Origin: Nitrospinota bacterium
GTDB taxonomy: Bacteria > Nitrospinota_A > UBA7883 > JACRGQ01
Length of the DNA: 42,363 nt
Direction: 5' to 3'
Assembly: GCA_016200345.1 (NCBI GenBank)
Contig: JACQEX010000084.1
Location: 1 to 42,363 of the forward strand
Shown: positions 12,937 through 20,179 of the stretch, piece after piece
How positions within the stretch are numbered: the first letter of the stretch is position 1
How the letters are laid out: each line of letters opens with the position of its first letter
Made by a program: the position numbers and the translations under genes
The notes under the pieces: generated by a model
Told to the model about the DNA's origin: nothing
Seen by the model: the letters and a program-made list of their open reading frames with translations, nothing else
Databases searched by the model: none

Positions 12937-14169
12937 ATGGGCGCCGACGTCATGACCGAAAAAATCGTCTCACTGCCGGACTACTTCCACGACGGGTACG
13001 TCCTCGTGGCCGACGACGCCGCCAACATGAGGAGAACCCTAAAGAACATGCTTCACCAAATTGGCATTTACAACGTGGAGGCGGTTGAGGACGGCAATGC
13101 CGCGCTTCGAAAACTAAAAGACGACGGCGAATCATGCCGTTTCGCGCTGTTGGATTGGAATATGCCCGCGATGCCCGGCATTTATGTTACGCGCGAAATA
13201 AGGGCGGACTCGGTGATGCGCGACATTCCGATATTGATGATAACAGCCGAGGCGAACAAGGCCCAGATAGCGCAGGCAGGGGAGGTTGGCGTAAGCGGCT
13301 ACATAATCAAGCCCTTTGTGACCAAAATCCTCCAAGAAAAAATATTGGGCGTAATAAGGGCAAGGGAGAAGCCTCCCGAATACACAAGTCTGTTGAAAGC
13401 CGGCGAGGTGATCGCCAGAAGGGGGCAGTATGAAACGGCCCTCTTGGTTTACAATCACGCGCTTAAACGTCGAAACACGGCCAGGGTGATGGTTCAAATG
13501 GGGGAGTTGCACGAACTTATAGGGGATGACGAAAACGCCTTGCTCATGTACGACGGCGCGGCGAAGAGCAACCCATCGTATCTGAGGGCTTATGTCAAGG
13601 CGGCTGAAATGCACGTTAAAAAGGGAAACCACGAAGAGGCATTGGCGTCGTTGCAAAAGGCCCACGAAATAAGCCCTGCAAGCCCCGACAGGTTGATGAT
13701 GACGGGAAAAATTCTCCTTAAGAAAGGCGAGGACGACAAGGCGATCCAGCAATTTGACCAAGCTCTAAAAATTGCGCCTGAAAAGGCGGAAAATGTGGCG
13801 GAAGAACTTCTAACCCAAGGGAGGCCGGAAATTGCCGAGGGCATGCTCCGAAGGGCGCTTGAAAAAGACCCGGATGACGTCGATGCCCTCAACAGGCTTG
13901 GCATATCTCTAAGGCGGCAGGAGAAATGGCGCGAGGCGGTGGCCGTTTACGAAAAGGCGCTGTTGATAGATTCGGCCAACGAGGCTCTCTATTTCAATAT
14001 GGCAAAGGCCTATGCGGAGGGGGGCGATTTAAACGCGGCGTTAAAGCACTATGAGCGTGTTTTGCAAATTAACCCGGAGATGGGGCAGGCCATAAAGGAA
14101 ATCGAGGGGATTAACGCACTGTTGCGAACCGACTACGCATATGGCTCCAACAGGGGAAATTCTAATTAA
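12937..14169 (+). CDS. Response-regulator receiver domain with TPR repeats
   Basis: The 410-residue product from ATG 12937 (GGGGAA eight bases upstream) has a receiver domain at about residues 15-135 (VLVADDAANMRRTL, phospho-acceptor in LLDWNMPAMPG, IIKPF). At least five tetratricopeptide repeats follow to the C-terminus, for example DALNRLGISLRRQEKWREAV and ALYFNMAKAYAEGGDLNAAL. No DNA-binding or enzymatic output is visible, so it probably acts through protein-protein contacts. A longer in-frame start at 12811 is possible but precedes the receiver fold. Confidence 0.9.
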   Translation: MGADVMTEKIVSLPDYFHDGYVLVADDAANMRRTLKNMLHQIGIYNVEAVEDGNAALRKLKDDGESCRFALLDWNMPAMPGIYVTREIRADSVMRDIPILMITAEANKAQIAQAGEVGVSGYIIKPFVTKILQEKILGVIRAREKPPEYTSLLKAGEVIARRGQYETALLVYNHALKRRNTARVMVQMGELHELIGDDENALLMYDGAAKSNPSYLRAYVKAAEMHVKKGNHEEALASLQKAHEISPASPDRLMMTGKILLKKGEDDKAIQQFDQALKIAPEKAENVAEELLTQGRPEIAEGMLRRALEKDPDDVDALNRLGISLRRQEKWREAVAVYEKALLIDSANEALYFNMAKAYAEGGDLNAALKHYERVLQINPEMGQAIKEIEGINALLRTDYAYGSNRGNSN

Positions 14170-14254
14170 CAATGGAGGGTGCTTTTCATTCCGCACAACG
14201 CCGGGTTTCCAAACCGGGAATAAAACACATATCCGCCATGGGCGCGAGTTGGAC

Positions 14255-15796
14255 ATGAATAAACATAGGAAAGAACCCCGGTATAACGTGTGCCGGTTCG
14301 GGTTAACCGGAAGCCTTATATTGTTCCCGGATCCGAGGGAGATTTGCGTTCTGTTCGACAACGTCTCAGGCGTGGGGACGAGCGTCATCGTTCTTTCCGA
14401 CCTAACGCCGGGGCAGGACGAGTTGTTGTCCAATATGGTTGCGGAGTCCCAAAAAGAGAGGCGCATTCCGGTTCAACTGCTGTTTAATAATGTTAAAATT
14501 CCCGTCAACGTCGTAAACCACGGCGAGTTTGACAAATTTGGCATGTGTCTGTCCAACCACGAGAAATTATTGGAGTTGGCGGAGAAGGGAAGGCAGTTTT
14601 TGGGCATGCTCGTGGACGCGGCCGTTAAGAACGGGGCGTCGGAGGCGGATTTTGCGACGCACAAACCCACGAGGGCCGCCGTCAGCGAGAGCCCGGCAAG
14701 TTTTCAGACTGCGGCGTCCCCGGCGCCCGACCAGGCGGCGCAAAAGGCCGTCGGCTTGCCAGAAAATCTTAAAGACCTGCCAAGTAAACATCCGCTCGCC
14801 GCCCTTGTCAAGATGCGGTTCGACTCGTTCAACCGCAAAGTATTTTTTCTTCGCTCCCTCGGCGCGTACGTCGCCCCGTATTACGCGAACAATTATGTAA
14901 AACAAGACTCGGAGATGATGAAGGTGCTTGGAGGCAACATCCCGTTGCAGAGAAAGACCGTCCATAGATGGGTGCTGAACGAGTTGAATTTAAAAATCGA
15001 CGAGCCTGACAAGAAAAACGCAAGCAGTATTGAAAACAGTTTCAAACAGGCAATGTACTCGTATATGAGGCAGAAAAAACAAAACGACATAAGTTTTGAC
15101 GACATCATGGCTCTTTTCAACGGAAAGCTGGCGGATTTAAACAAGCCCGTTCGGGACGTCTTTCTTGCCTCCGTGTGTGACCTTCTTGACGGGGAGGTGC
15201 AAAAACGGTTTGAGGAGTACCACGCGGACGCCAGCGAAGATTATTTGAAGGCCAAAGAGGTAAAGGAGGAGGAACAGCAAATTAACGCCATGACTCCGCA
15301 GGAGCTCATGACAAACTTTCTCTGGCCTAAAATTGTCGCACGGGGGGAACTCGCCCAATACCAAAAGGAGGCGGCCAGGTCGTGGGTTCCCAAGGAGCAG
15401 GCCTTGAAAATTGCGGGTTTGGGGGGCGTGGTAATACTTTCCCGTCCCAACATGGAGGCTTTTCTTGAACACTCCAAGGATTCACGGGCGGGCGCGGAAA
15501 ATCCGCTCAACTATTACGACGAGTTGGATCTAAAAAAGATTTACGAAAGGGACGTTGTTTCCCAGGGCGAGAAGGCGAAGGGAACTTTTCGCATGTACAT
15601 TGACAGCCTCCCTTCCGGCCCCAAGAAGGACGCGATACTTTCCAAAGTCATCAACTCCGCGGTCTGGTCCAAATACTACGTGCTGAAGAAGTCAAAGACG
15701 CACTTCGAAAAGGTTTTCGGCGCGATGGCTCCGACCTTGTGTGCCTTCATAGAAGACAATATGCTCACTTCGGCGACAGTGGGCGAGTATGTCTGA
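14255..15796 (+). CDS. PilZ-domain protein with a large uncharacterised C-terminal region
   Basis: The 513-residue product starts with a likely PilZ domain: RKEPR (residues 5-9) gives the RxxxR motif and NVSGVG (36-41) the (D/N)xSxxG motif, which together bind cyclic di-GMP. The rest (about 120-513) contains no domain I recognise; it is charged and helical, with an Ala/Pro-rich linker near residues 145-175. ATG 14255 has no clear ribosome-binding site. A 28-codon ORF (ATG 14172 to TGA 14258) overlaps this start as ATGA and may couple translation; an in-frame ATG at 14141 is an alternative. It follows the receiver-TPR gene on the same strand. Confidence 0.75.
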   Translation: MNKHRKEPRYNVCRFGLTGSLILFPDPREICVLFDNVSGVGTSVIVLSDLTPGQDELLSNMVAESQKERRIPVQLLFNNVKIPVNVVNHGEFDKFGMCLSNHEKLLELAEKGRQFLGMLVDAAVKNGASEADFATHKPTRAAVSESPASFQTAASPAPDQAAQKAVGLPENLKDLPSKHPLAALVKMRFDSFNRKVFFLRSLGAYVAPYYANNYVKQDSEMMKVLGGNIPLQRKTVHRWVLNELNLKIDEPDKKNASSIENSFKQAMYSYMRQKKQNDISFDDIMALFNGKLADLNKPVRDVFLASVCDLLDGEVQKRFEEYHADASEDYLKAKEVKEEEQQINAMTPQELMTNFLWPKIVARGELAQYQKEAARSWVPKEQALKIAGLGGVVILSRPNMEAFLEHSKDSRAGAENPLNYYDELDLKKIYERDVVSQGEKAKGTFRMYIDSLPSGPKKDAILSKVINSAVWSKYYVLKKSKTHFEKVFGAMAPTLCAFIEDNMLTSATVGEYV

Positions 15797-15921
15797 ATCC
15801 GCCCGTTGGATTTTTCGGCCTGCGGCTGAAATGTCCGTGCCGCCGGCCTTTGACATATAATGGAGGCCTCGCGGACGTTTTGTTTTGACGTTAACGCGGC
15901 GCGGAAATTAAAGTCCGCAAC

Positions 15922-15949
15922 CTTGGGGAAAAGAATGGCGACATATAAT
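15922..15949 (+). promoter_or_regulatory. Candidate promoter for the sensor kinase gene
   Basis: CTTGGG (15922-15927) and a consensus TATAAT (15944-15949) are separated by 16 bases and lie 36 bases before the kinase start. The same ten bases GACATATAAT also occur 88 bases upstream (15852-15861), where TTGACA runs directly into TATAAT without a spacer. Confidence 0.4.
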
Positions 15950-15984
15950 TTGTTCCGCCGGCCGGTCATGCGCCGGGATTTGCG

Positions 15985-17898
15985 ATGAATTTAACAATCG
16001 CCTCGTTTGTTCGCGTTGTTTGCCTGATAATGGCGGCGCTCCCGTCGGCGGCGTTTGCGTTCGAGCCGTTCGAGTTAAGACAAGAGATGAACGGGGCGTA
16101 TCTGGGCGAGCATGTCGAGCATCTTGAGGACAAGACTAAAAGCCTCACGATAGAGAAGGCGCTGTCCGGACGATTCAAAACCAATTTCAAGCCCGTTCAG
16201 GGGGAAACCATCAATTTGGGGGTGTCGAGGTACCCCCAATGGTTTCATTTCTCCGTAAGAAACGCGGCCACGACCGAAATTCCCTGGATATTACTCATGG
16301 AGAATCCGTTACAATTCCGGCTTGAGGTTTACGAAGTGTTGGGGAACGGGAAGTACCGTTTTCACCAGGGGGGTTTGCAAATACCTTTCGACAGACGGGA
16401 CATCGCGCATCGAAAAAACGCCTTTAGCATGAAAACCTCCCCGGGAACTGGCGAAATCTACGTCAAGTGTTGGTCGGATGGCGACGTGTTCCTCGCCAAC
16501 GCCACCATGACGGCGTGGAGTCCGAAACATTTTGCCGCCGACAACAACGGCGAGGCTTATCTGCTTGGGGTGTTTTATGGCGCGTTGTCGGCCCTATTTT
16601 TTTACAATCTCTTTATATTTTTTACGGTCAGGGACGCAAGCTATCTTTGGTACGTTTCCTACCTAGTCTTAATCACCTTTACCTACATTTCGATAAACGG
16701 GCTTGGCTCCCAGTATTTCTGGCCGTATTACCCTTTTCTGAATGAGTTATTTTTCTATTTTGGGGCCGGCTTCTTCTTCCAGCTTTTTTCGCGGTCATTT
16801 CTTGGCACTAAGGAAAGACTGCCGGTTTTTGACAAGATTATTGTCGCCGGAATTTTGGTCAGCTTCTTCTTTCTTGTTTTGGCGGCGACAGGGGTTGATT
16901 CTTCCATAGTGAGTTTGGCGGGTTATCCCATTCAGCAACTTTTCGTGGTGGCCTCTTTTTTTGCGGGAATAAAAACCCTGCGCGCGGGGGTTCGACACGC
17001 GAGGTTTTACGTCATCGCTTGGATTCCTTTTATTTTAGCCATGCCGCCCTTCGTCCTTCGAGATTTTGGCTTTCTTCCCGATTCCACGTTTGTGACCTAT
17101 TCGGTCCAAGTAGCCACCCTCCTTGAGGCTTTGTTGTTCTCGTTCGCGCTGGCCGACAGGATAAGGATTCTTCGCGAGGAAAAGGAAAACGCCGAAAACG
17201 CAACCAGGCTCAAGGACAAATTTGTGGCGCTTGTCTCGCACGACCTAAAGTCCCCGTTGTTGGGGATAATTGAGCTGTTAAAGGTCATGGATTCGGACGC
17301 AAAGAAACCGCTGGACTCGGAACATTCGGCCAGGTTGAAAAAGATTCTTAATTCCTCGCGCGGCCTGGTCAAAATGATAAATAAGTTGCTTGACGTAAAC
17401 CAACTTCAAATTGGGGCGATCACGCCGGCAAAAATGAAAATTAACTGCCATGGGCTGGTGGAGCGGCATATCGAGCTGGTCAGGTTCCTCGCTGAAAAAA
17501 AGGGGGTGTGCATTCGGAACAACGTTCCCCCTGGAATGTTCGTGACGGCGGATCCCGACCTGCTGGGGGAATGCGTGTCGAATCTGCTGTCAAACGCCAT
17601 AAAGTTTTGCGACGGCGGCCGCGAGGTGACGGTTTTCAACCCCGGAGTGGCGCCGACGACATTGGCCGTTCGCGATGACGGCCCGGGGGTTGACGAGCAA
17701 TTTTTACCCGGCTTATTCCGGCGCGAGATAAAAACTTCCTCCATGGGGACCGGCGGGGAGCGTGGAACCGGTTTTGGACTGCCATTTTGCAACGACATCA
17801 TGAAGGCGCATGGAGGTTCGATAACGGTCGAGAGCGAAACGGGCTTGGGAAGCACGTTTTATTTGGTTTTACCCGACGAGAAACCAACAGAATGGTGA
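15985..17898 (+). CDS. Membrane sensor histidine kinase with 7TMR-DISM input module
   Basis: The 637-residue protein has a signal peptide (about 1-25). A 7TMR-DISM extracellular beta-sandwich domain follows (about 40-185), then seven transmembrane helices (about 195-395), a coiled-coil linker, a HisKA domain with the phospho-acceptor His419 in LVSHDLKSPLLG, and a HATPase_c domain. The ATP-binding motifs are present: N box LLSNAIKF, G1 DDGPGV, G2 GERGTGFGLPF. It should phosphorylate a response regulator in answer to an unknown periplasmic ligand. No receiver gene is adjacent. Confidence 0.92.
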   Translation: MNLTIASFVRVVCLIMAALPSAAFAFEPFELRQEMNGAYLGEHVEHLEDKTKSLTIEKALSGRFKTNFKPVQGETINLGVSRYPQWFHFSVRNAATTEIPWILLMENPLQFRLEVYEVLGNGKYRFHQGGLQIPFDRRDIAHRKNAFSMKTSPGTGEIYVKCWSDGDVFLANATMTAWSPKHFAADNNGEAYLLGVFYGALSALFFYNLFIFFTVRDASYLWYVSYLVLITFTYISINGLGSQYFWPYYPFLNELFFYFGAGFFFQLFSRSFLGTKERLPVFDKIIVAGILVSFFFLVLAATGVDSSIVSLAGYPIQQLFVVASFFAGIKTLRAGVRHARFYVIAWIPFILAMPPFVLRDFGFLPDSTFVTYSVQVATLLEALLFSFALADRIRILREEKENAENATRLKDKFVALVSHDLKSPLLGIIELLKVMDSDAKKPLDSEHSARLKKILNSSRGLVKMINKLLDVNQLQIGAITPAKMKINCHGLVERHIELVRFLAEKKGVCIRNNVPPGMFVTADPDLLGECVSNLLSNAIKFCDGGREVTVFNPGVAPTTLAVRDDGPGVDEQFLPGLFRREIKTSSMGTGGERGTGFGLPFCNDIMKAHGGSITVESETGLGSTFYLVLPDEKPTEW

Positions 17899-17982
17899 GT
17901 CGCCAGCCTAAATTGAGCTAGGTCGCACGGACGCTAGCTTTTGAGTTCCAAAGCCCGACTTTTTTTGCCAGACGGCCAAGGA

Positions 17983-17988
17983 TATAAT
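17983..17988 (+). promoter_or_regulatory. Consensus -10 box just before a start codon
   Basis: TATAAT lies only six bases before the ATG at 17995, which would put the transcription start on or near the A of that ATG. No good -35 is present at 16-18 bases (only a T-run), and no Shine-Dalgarno sequence is seen. A leaderless transcript is a possibility. Confidence 0.25.
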
Positions 17989-17994
17989 ACGGCC

Positions 17995-18369
17995 ATGAGG
18001 GAATACAGCCCGGCGTTTTTACGCGGAGTGGACTACTCGGGCGCCATGATTATCGGCGTCCTTTCGACGCTGTTGCCGCATCTTCTGATTCCGCAAGAGT
18101 GGGGAATGTCGGCCGCAATGATTGTGGCGATGGCGCTTGCAATGGGCTCGGCGTTTTTAATTTCCTTGTGGCTTTCGCCGTTCGGCGCGTTCGAGATTGC
18201 GATGCCCGGAACCGTCCTAAGCATGATGTTGGGGATGTTCCCGATGCGCGGCTCCGAGTCCGTTGTAAGCGTGGTTTTAATCGGGCTTTCCGCAGGTTTT
18301 CTGGTGCAACTATTGTTTCATATTTATGATTTGCGCCTTCATGGCGAGGTGGCGCGAAATGACGGCTAA
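17995..18369 (+). CDS. Small hydrophobic membrane protein of unknown function
   Basis: The 124-residue product has about three or four predicted membrane-spanning segments (for example GAMIIGVLSTLLPHLLI, AAMIVAMALAMGSAFLISLW and VVSVVLIGLSAGFLVQLLF). I recognise no family. The start at ATG 17995 is chosen because an upstream in-frame TTG (17941) would add a non-hydrophobic extension. Its end overlaps the methyltransferase start by 11 bases, so the two are probably translated together. Confidence 0.7.
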   Translation: MREYSPAFLRGVDYSGAMIIGVLSTLLPHLLIPQEWGMSAAMIVAMALAMGSAFLISLWLSPFGAFEIAMPGTVLSMMLGMFPMRGSESVVSVVLIGLSAGFLVQLLFHIYDLRLHGEVARNDG

Positions 18370-18970
18370 GGCGGACATCGCAAAGTGGGACAAGGCGGCA
18401 AAAACTTTCGACAAAACTTCCGCCGTCGGAGTCGAGCGAAGGTACGGGAAGGTAAAGCAGGGGCTTTTTGCGAAGGCGAAGGGAAAAATTTTACTGGTGG
18501 CCGCCGGCACGGGAAAAGATTTTGCCTATCTCCCGCCGGGGCAGGACGTGGTGGCGGTGGATTTTTCGCGGAAAATGCTTGAGTTTGCGAGGGAAAAGAT
18601 TTCAGGTTACGACGGCAAATTGAGTCTTTGCCAGGGGGACGTGCAACAACTATGCATGGCGGACGGGGTTTTCGACACGATTGTAACCTCGTGTACTTTC
18701 TGCTCCGTTCCGGATCCGGTCAAAGGGCTAAGGGAGTTGAGGAGGGTTCTAAAACCGGGGGGGCAATTGCTGATGTTCGAGCACGTGCGGGCTGGCAACC
18801 CTCTAATCGGTTTTATGATGGACGTAATGACGCCCCTTGCACGAATCGTGGGGCCGGATTTGAACCGCAAAACATGGCACAATATAAAGCTAGCCGGGTT
18901 TGAGATTACGCGGGAATATAACGTCTATCTGGACGTGGTAAAAATTTACGAGGCCCGCCCCGCTTCTTAG
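18359..18970 (+). CDS. Class I SAM-dependent methyltransferase
   Basis: The 203-residue product has motif I as LLVAAGTGKDFAYLP, the acidic motif II in VVAVDFSRKML, and the later strand/loop VLKPGGQLLMFEHV. It resembles UbiE/Methyltransf_11 proteins and phosphatidylethanolamine-methyltransferase or METTL7-like members in its EHV...GFEITREYNVYL tail. The substrate is unknown. ATG 18359 is preferred because GAGGTGG (18344-18350) lies eight bases upstream. It is coupled to the preceding membrane protein. Confidence 0.88.
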   Translation: MTAKADIAKWDKAAKTFDKTSAVGVERRYGKVKQGLFAKAKGKILLVAAGTGKDFAYLPPGQDVVAVDFSRKMLEFAREKISGYDGKLSLCQGDVQQLCMADGVFDTIVTSCTFCSVPDPVKGLRELRRVLKPGGQLLMFEHVRAGNPLIGFMMDVMTPLARIVGPDLNRKTWHNIKLAGFEITREYNVYLDVVKIYEARPAS

Positions 18971-19225
18971 CACAACCATTTGAATCAAAGGGGCTAATAA
19001 TCGGTTGGTAAGTTTTGGGACAATCAATTTATTCTTCGAATCTAGCTATAGACTATGTCGGTGCGGGTGTGGCATAAAAGCAAGGCAAGTCATTGGTAGA
19101 GAGGTGGTATTTTGGGGAAAAGGCTGGATTAAATTAAAGAATCCATACAATTTTGAACGGATTATCAATTAGACGAATTAATTAGTCGGGGGTCGGCCAG
19201 ATTCCGACGTTGGAAAAAGTTTTCT
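18971..19225 (+). other. Non-coding stretch leading into a strong terminator; possible small RNA
   Basis: About 255 AT-rich bases lie between the methyltransferase stop and the terminator at 19226. I see no ORF of substance and no recognisable 6S, SRP, tmRNA or RNase P core. It could be a long 3' untranslated region of the methyltransferase transcript or an unrecognised small RNA. Confidence 0.3.
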
Positions 19226-19266
19226 AAAGGGAAAGGCGCGGTGTCGCGCCTTTCCCTTTGTTTTTT
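19226..19266 (+). terminator. Very strong Rho-independent terminator
   Basis: A perfect 15-bp stem, AAAGGGAAAGGCGCG with CGCGCCTTTCCCTTT, encloses GTGT and is followed by GTTTTTT (19260-19266). It ends transcription coming from the left and isolates the following ferredoxin/GltB-like gene. Confidence 0.95.
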
Positions 19267-19336
19267 GTCGAGCAACCGGGTTGGCGTGGATAAAGAGTTT
19301 TTTCGACTTGTGGGTTTTAATTCAAACGAGGGGGTT

Positions 19337-20025
19337 ATGTTTATACACGATTGGAACCGTCACATCTGTCTTGAGTGTCTGGAGTGCACCAAGTCCTGCC
19401 CGAACGACAATCTAACTTCGTATGAAAATCGCCCCACGACGGCGCAGATAAACACTTGCGTCGGGTGCGGCCTGTGCCGAACCGTCTGCCCCACAAAATC
19501 CATTTCCTACTACTGGGTGGACGAAAACGGCTACAGCAAGGACACGCCGGAGCTTAAAACATACGTTCAGTGGCTTGCAAAAAACGGCACCCACCGCATC
19601 ACCGGCATGGGGGCGAGGCGCAAGGCGGCAAGTTTTGACGACCTTGTGTTTCTACCCGGACAGCTTTTTAGAAAACCCCTGCTGGAGCGGCCGGCGGCCT
19701 GCGGACGCCGGCGGATTTTGCCAAGGTGATAGCTCTCGGGGCGGAGGCGGTTTACATCGCCTCGTCGGCGCAGATGGCGATGGGTTGCATAAGGTGCAGG
19801 GCCTGTCACACGGGCAGGTGTCCCGTCGGGATGTGCGCGCAGACCGACAAGCTTAACGTGAACGAGGCCTCTTATGCGGTCGCCAATTTCCTAAAAGGGG
19901 CCGTGGACGAAATGGAGATGCTTTGCAGAATTGTGGGCCGCCCGAACGTGCGGGAGCTTTGCACGGACGACATGGCGGCGTTGGATCCCGAGGTTTCCAG
20001 AATAACCGGCGTTTCACTGGCATGA
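19337..20025 (+). pseudogene. Ferredoxin-FMN glutamate-synthase-like protein with large internal deletion
   Basis: The left part (ATG 19337 to about 19690) encodes two 4Fe-4S motifs, CLECLECTKSCP and CVGCGLCRTVCP, then the start of the FMN-binding GltB domain (GMGARRKAASFDDLVFLPGQ). The right part (about 19693-20025), in another frame, encodes the end of that domain (LRTPADFAKVIALGAEAVYI, and the cysteine cluster GCIRCRACHTGRCP). Roughly 250-300 codons between them, including most of the FMN barrel, are missing. The left frame ends at TGA 19727-19729. The join lies in GC-rich sequence near 19684-19698. A full protein would be a glutamate-synthase-related oxidoreductase; this copy cannot make one. 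Confidence 0.85.
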
Positions 20026-20029
20026 AGGC

Positions 20030-20161
20030 ATGAAGCAAAACCTTGAGCAGTTAATCTCCAAGGTTCCGTTGTTTGCCGGCACCGACTTAATAACGTTTTC
20101 CCCTTTTGGCATAGGCCGAACCAAGCCATTGTACCAGATGTGCGTTGCCGATAACGGCTAG
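20030..20161 (+). CDS. Short ORF of unknown status (43 codons)
   Basis: It runs from ATG 20030 to TAG 20159-20161, four bases after the GltB remnant. The start MKQNLEQLISKVPLFAGTD resembles the first helix of cyclic-nucleotide-binding regulators (LxKVPLFAG), after which the similarity ends. Its stop lies inside the 20-bp repeat at 20153-20172. It may be the remnant of a truncated gene or not a gene at all. Confidence 0.3.
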   Translation: MKQNLEQLISKVPLFAGTDLITFSPFGIGRTKPLYQMCVADNG

Positions 20162-20172
20162 TTTTTGGCTAG
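20153..20172 (+). repeat. 20-bp inverted repeat, left copy
   Basis: The sequence aacggctagtttttggctag occurs here and, as its exact reverse complement, at 27375-27394. Within each copy GGCTAG is repeated with an 11-base period, about one helical turn. The left copy lies eight bases past the cheA stop. Confidence 0.8.
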
Positions 20173-20179
20173 CGCCCTA

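Noticed and set aside
19241-19336. Longer N-terminus for the ferredoxin/GltB-like gene
   Set aside because: The extension would start inside the terminator hairpin; ATG 19337 has AGGGGG just upstream and begins where homologous proteins do.
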